Assembly (NCBI GenBank): GCA_040081075.1
Contig: JBEBHJ010000008.1
Coordinates: 1-64,000, forward strand
Direction of reading: 5' to 3'
DNA length: 64,000 bases
Source of the DNA: JANJUB01 sp040081075
GTDB lineage: Bacteria > Armatimonadota > Fimbriimonadia > Fimbriimonadales > Fimbriimonadaceae
Position numbers and translations under genes: made by a program. The notes below the pieces were generated by a model, which was not told the DNA's origin, ran no database searches, and was given only the letters and a program-made list of their open reading frames with translations. This document shows positions 60,841 through 64,000 of the stretch, piece by piece. Every line of letters starts with the position of its first letter. The stretch's first letter is position 1.

Positions 60841-63800
60841 TTGCCTCGCATCTTCGACAACATAGAGTTACCCTTCTTACCTTCCTTAGAAGAGATGCTT
60901 GGCACAGCAACGCGAGCCGACTTTTGCGTTGGTTACTTCAACCTTCGAGGATGGAACCGTTTGGGCCGAGTCGTTGACGACCGATTCACGGGAGAGGGTC
61001 AAAGCAAAGCCCGACTTCTTATCGGAATGCACCTACTTCCCGATGACGAAGTAAGACACGAATACAGTCTCATCCGAGAAGATGGCCTCGATTCCGCCAA
61101 AGCGATTCAACTCAAAAAGCGGATGGCCGAACAGTTTCGCGATCAGCTCACTATCGGAGCCCCTAGCGACCTCGACGAGGCCAACCTCCAACGCTTAGCC
61201 CGCCAACTACGCGCCGGAAAGCTAGTTGTTCGACTCTTCCTAAAGAACAGCCTCCACGCCAAGCTTTACTTAGTCCACCGAGACGTTCCCGGTTCTGAGG
61301 TTGTAGGTTATGTTGGCAGCTCAAATCTAACCTTCTCCGGCTTGATGCAACAATACGAGCTCAACGTTGATGTCCTCGACGACGACGCATCCCGAAAGCT
61401 TGCCAAATGGTTTGAAGACCGCTGGAACGATAGATGGTGCCTCGACATATCAGAAGAACTCGCCGACATCATTGAGCAAAGTTGGGCACGACCAATCCCT
61501 ATCCCGCCCTATCACATTTATCTAAAGATTGCGTTTCACTTAGCCCATGAAGCCCGAGTTGGCGTTTCCGAATTTCGTATTCCGAAGGACTTCGGAAACA
61601 AACTCTTTGACTTCCAAGTTGCAGCTGTAAAGATCGCCGCCCATCACCTAAACAACGACCGAAGGAGAGGAGTCATTCTCGGAGACGTTGTCGGACTTGG
61701 CAAAACATTAATGGCTACCGCGATAGCGAAAATCTTCGAGGATGATCACGGCTCAGAGACCCTTATCCTCTGCCCAAAAAATCTCGTCGCGATGTGGGAA
61801 GATTACGCTTACGAATACAGGCTAAGAGCAAAGGTCGTATCCGTTACAAGAGCCAGTCAAGACCTGCCCGCCCTAAAGCGCTACCGCTTAGTGATCCTCG
61901 ACGAAAGCCACAACCTAAGGAATCGCAACGGGAGCCGATACAAAGCGATACACGAATACATAAACAAAAATGACTGCCGATGCATTCTCTTAAGCGCAAC
62001 TCCTTATAACAAAAACTATACAGACCTTGGCTCCCAGCTTCGCTTGTTCGTTCCCGAAACTCAGGACCTTGGAATCCGCCCCGACAAGTACATCAAGGAG
62101 ATTGGAGAGGTCAAGTTCCAAGCCGTCCACCAATGCCCCCTTAGAAGTCTCGCCGCTTTTGAAATGAGCCCTTACGCCGATGATTGGCGGGAGTTAATGC
62201 GCCTCTACATGGTTAGAAGAACCAGAGGATTCATTAAGGAAAACTACGCCCATACCGACGAAGACACCGGAAGAAAGTATCTCATCCTCGCCGATGGTAC
62301 CCACACGTTCTTTCCAGAAAGGATTCCCAGAACAATCAAGTTCCAGATCAGCGAAACCGATGGTGTAGACCCTTACGCTCGACTATTCAATCAGACGATT
62401 GTAAACAAGGTTAATGCCCTCCACTTACCCCGCTATGGCCTTGGAAACTATATCGCCGTAGACCCCGACCTTCCCCCCACGAACGCCGAAGCGATCATGA
62501 TCAAGAATCTAAGCAACGCCGGAAAGCGACTGATGGGATTCTGCCGGACAAACCTCTTCAAACGACTCGAAAGCAGCGGCCTTGCTTTTGTCCAATCCGT
62601 TGAGCGTCACATCCTAAGAAACTACATCTACCTTTACGCCCTCGATGCTGGACTCCCGGTGCCAATAGGAACGACCGATCCCTCGATGCTCGACCCCCAA
62701 TCATTGGACGCCGACACGGACGACACCCGGAGCATCTTTGATCAAGACAGCGAAGAACAGGTCGAGGTCGAAGAGCCCAAGATTCACGTTCCAATGACCA
62801 CAGAAGCCGAGTTTCGAGCCCGAGCTAAAGAAGTGTACGAACTCTATTCAACCCGCTACAAACGCCGCCTAACGTGGCTACGCCCCCCACTGTTCTCGAA
62901 TCGCCTCAAAGGAGACCTGCAAGCCGACTCAGATTCCCTTACAACTATCCTAGAGGAACATGGAACATGGAACCCCGCCGACGATAAGAAACTCGCGAAG
63001 CTTTTCGAATTGTTGACCACGACTCACAAGAACGACAAGGTTCTCATCTTCACCCAGTTTGCCGACACGGTCAAGTATCTAACCGATGAGTTGAAGCGCC
63101 GAGGCATGACAAGCCTAGAGGGTGTAACCGGGCAAAGCGACGACCCAACTAAACTCGCCCAACGATTCAGCCCCGTCAGCAACAACAAACGCGAGTCCGT
63201 CAAACCCGAAGATGAACTTCGTGTATTGATCGCTACCGACGTGCTAAGCGAGGGTCAAAACCTCCAAGACGCCTACATCATCGTCAATTTCGATCTGCCA
63301 TGGGCAATCATCCGCCTGATCCAGAGAGCCGGTCGCGTTGACCGAATCGGACAAAAGCACGAAGAAATCATTTGCTACAGTTTCTATCCTATGGATGGGG
63401 TTGATCGGATCATCAATCTGCGCGATCGTGTCCGCCAACGTCTAACCGAAAACAACGAAGTGGTCGGAGCCGATGAGCTATTCTTTGAGGACCTCATCGT
63501 TGATGGACGCTACCGCGATCTCTACAACGAAAAGACCGGAATCCTCGACAACGACACCGACGCCGAAGTAGACCTCTCATCCCTCGCGTTCCAGATCTGG
63601 AAGAACGCAATCGACGCCGACCCATCCCTCAAAGCCACCATAGAGGACATGCCCGACGTTGTCTTCAGCGCGAAGGATCACGAACAAACCCCCCAGAAAC
63701 CCGGCGGTGCGTTGATCTACATGAGAGCCGCCGATGGTAACGACGCCTTAGCATGGGTTGATCAAACCGGGGAACTCGTTTCGGAATCACCTCTAGCGGT

Positions 63801-64000
63801 CCTTAGAGCTGCCGAATGCGAACCCGGAACTCCTGCTAAACGCAAAGCCAATAATCATCACGATATTGTTCGCAAAGGCGTCGAGCGCATGGTCGAAGAA
63901 GAAGCCAGTGTCGGCGGCCAACTGGGACGACCTTCCGGAGCAAGGTATCGCACCTACGAGCGACTAAAGGGCTATGCCGACCGTGTGGAAGGCACATTGC
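60841..64000 (+). CDS. PLD-SNF2 helicase fusion protein (partial, runs off the window)
   Basis: An uninterrupted frame of at least 1053 codons with no stop before the window end. An in-frame TAG at 60826 and the conserved beginning PRIFDNIELPFLPSLEEMLG point to the TTG at 60841 as start; an ATG at 60895 would cut this segment. Residues ~20-180 are a phospholipase D-like domain with one HxK motif (HAKLYLVHRD, ~139) and GSSNLT. The SNF2-type helicase follows: GDVVGLGKT (~281), DESH (~354), SATP (~383) and the C-terminal QRAGRVDRIGQ (~828), with an acidic insert around 600-650. Such fusions occur with DNA methylases in restriction-like and DISARM-like defence systems; partners would be to the right. 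Confidence 0.9.
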   Translation, partial: MPRIFDNIELPFLPSLEEMLGTATRADFCVGYFNLRGWNRLGRVVDDRFTGEGQSKARLLIGMHLLPDDEVRHEYSLIREDGLDSAKAIQLKKRMAEQFRDQLTIGAPSDLDEANLQRLARQLRAGKLVVRLFLKNSLHAKLYLVHRDVPGSEVVGYVGSSNLTFSGLMQQYELNVDVLDDDASRKLAKWFEDRWNDRWCLDISEELADIIEQSWARPIPIPPYHIYLKIAFHLAHEARVGVSEFRIPKDFGNKLFDFQVAAVKIAAHHLNNDRRRGVILGDVVGLGKTLMATAIAKIFEDDHGSETLILCPKNLVAMWEDYAYEYRLRAKVVSVTRASQDLPALKRYRLVILDESHNLRNRNGSRYKAIHEYINKNDCRCILLSATPYNKNYTDLGSQLRLFVPETQDLGIRPDKYIKEIGEVKFQAVHQCPLRSLAAFEMSPYADDWRELMRLYMVRRTRGFIKENYAHTDEDTGRKYLILADGTHTFFPERIPRTIKFQISETDGVDPYARLFNQTIVNKVNALHLPRYGLGNYIAVDPDLPPTNAEAIMIKNLSNAGKRLMGFCRTNLFKRLESSGLAFVQSVERHILRNYIYLYALDAGLPVPIGTTDPSMLDPQSLDADTDDTRSIFDQDSEEQVEVEEPKIHVPMTTEAEFRARAKEVYELYSTRYKRRLTWLRPPLFSNRLKGDLQADSDSLTTILEEHGTWNPADDKKLAKLFELLTTTHKNDKVLIFTQFADTVKYLTDELKRRGMTSLEGVTGQSDDPTKLAQRFSPVSNNKRESVKPEDELRVLIATDVLSEGQNLQDAYIIVNFDLPWAIIRLIQRAGRVDRIGQKHEEIICYSFYPMDGVDRIINLRDRVRQRLTENNEVVGADELFFEDLIVDGRYRDLYNEKTGILDNDTDAEVDLSSLAFQIWKNAIDADPSLKATIEDMPDVVFSAKDHEQTPQKPGGALIYMRAADGNDALAWVDQTGELVSESPLAVLRAAECEPGTPAKRKANNHHDIVRKGVERMVEEEASVGGQLGRPSGARYRTYERLKGYADRVEGTL

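Overview
The window looks like chromosome from a free-living Gram-negative-type bacterium, most probably of the phylum Armatimonadota (Fimbriimonadia-like). No database was searched, so this is inference. It rests on two short-tailed PEP-CTERM secreted proteins, pseudopilin-like proteins with the N-terminal motif and C-terminal H-X9-DG-type segment common in Armatimonadota and Planctomycetes, an HspR-controlled dnaJ, a CcmE/CcmF cytochrome c system, an RpoE/RseA/RseB/DegP envelope-stress operon, and many secreted glycosidases and peptidases. Genes are densely packed. TTG and GTG starts are common, and 4-nt stop/start or stop/stop overlaps recur.

Layout. 1-3300: accessory-looking stretch with two small membrane proteins, each preceded by a copy of an ~80-bp palindromic repeat, a stand-alone SIR2-like protein and an unknown gene. 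3300-7400: purA (with a terminator-like leader hairpin), a GNAT acetyltransferase, thyX, a c-di-AMP receptor (DarA type) and holB. 7400-11200: ECF sigma factor, zinc-finger anti-sigma factor, RseB-like sensor and DegP protease, closed by a strong terminator. 11200-14820: secreted M28 peptidase and GH35 beta-galactosidase. 14880-19235: two GYF-type membrane genes flank two paralogous secreted repeat proteins; one repeat gene is frameshifted and one GYF gene is a pseudogene. 19250-22190: rpsO-pnp. 22270-23790: dnaJ-hspR with a HAIR operator. 23800-31200: a pseudopilin, small genes, a solitary rpoB without rpoC, and two PEP-CTERM genes. 31360-44600: metabolic and secreted enzymes (acetyl-CoA synthetase, GH29 fucosidase, S9 peptidase), an orphan solute-binding lipoprotein and a P1B-4 metal ATPase. 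44590-50440: methyltransferase, O-antigen ligase-like protein, and the run ccmE-ccmF-panD-pyrE. 50500-57300: RNase H-like nuclease, MlaE permease, pxpBAC 5-oxoprolinase and a GH20-like glycosidase. 57290-60044: mobA and an FdhF/YdeP-type molybdoenzyme.

At about 60155-60204 lies the 3' half of a tRNA-Thr(UGU) gene with no 5' half, followed by an inverted repeat and tandem direct repeats. I read this as the displaced attachment site of an integrative element that starts here and runs past the right edge. Its first genes are a small basic protein and, divergently, a large PLD-SNF2 helicase fusion cut by the window end. This is a plausible anti-phage or restriction module and the best candidate for an undescribed system here.

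Other points of note: RpoB carries natural substitutions at two classical rifampicin-contact positions, CcmE has a CxxxY haem site instead of HxxxY, and several convergent gene pairs share their stop codons with no terminator between them.
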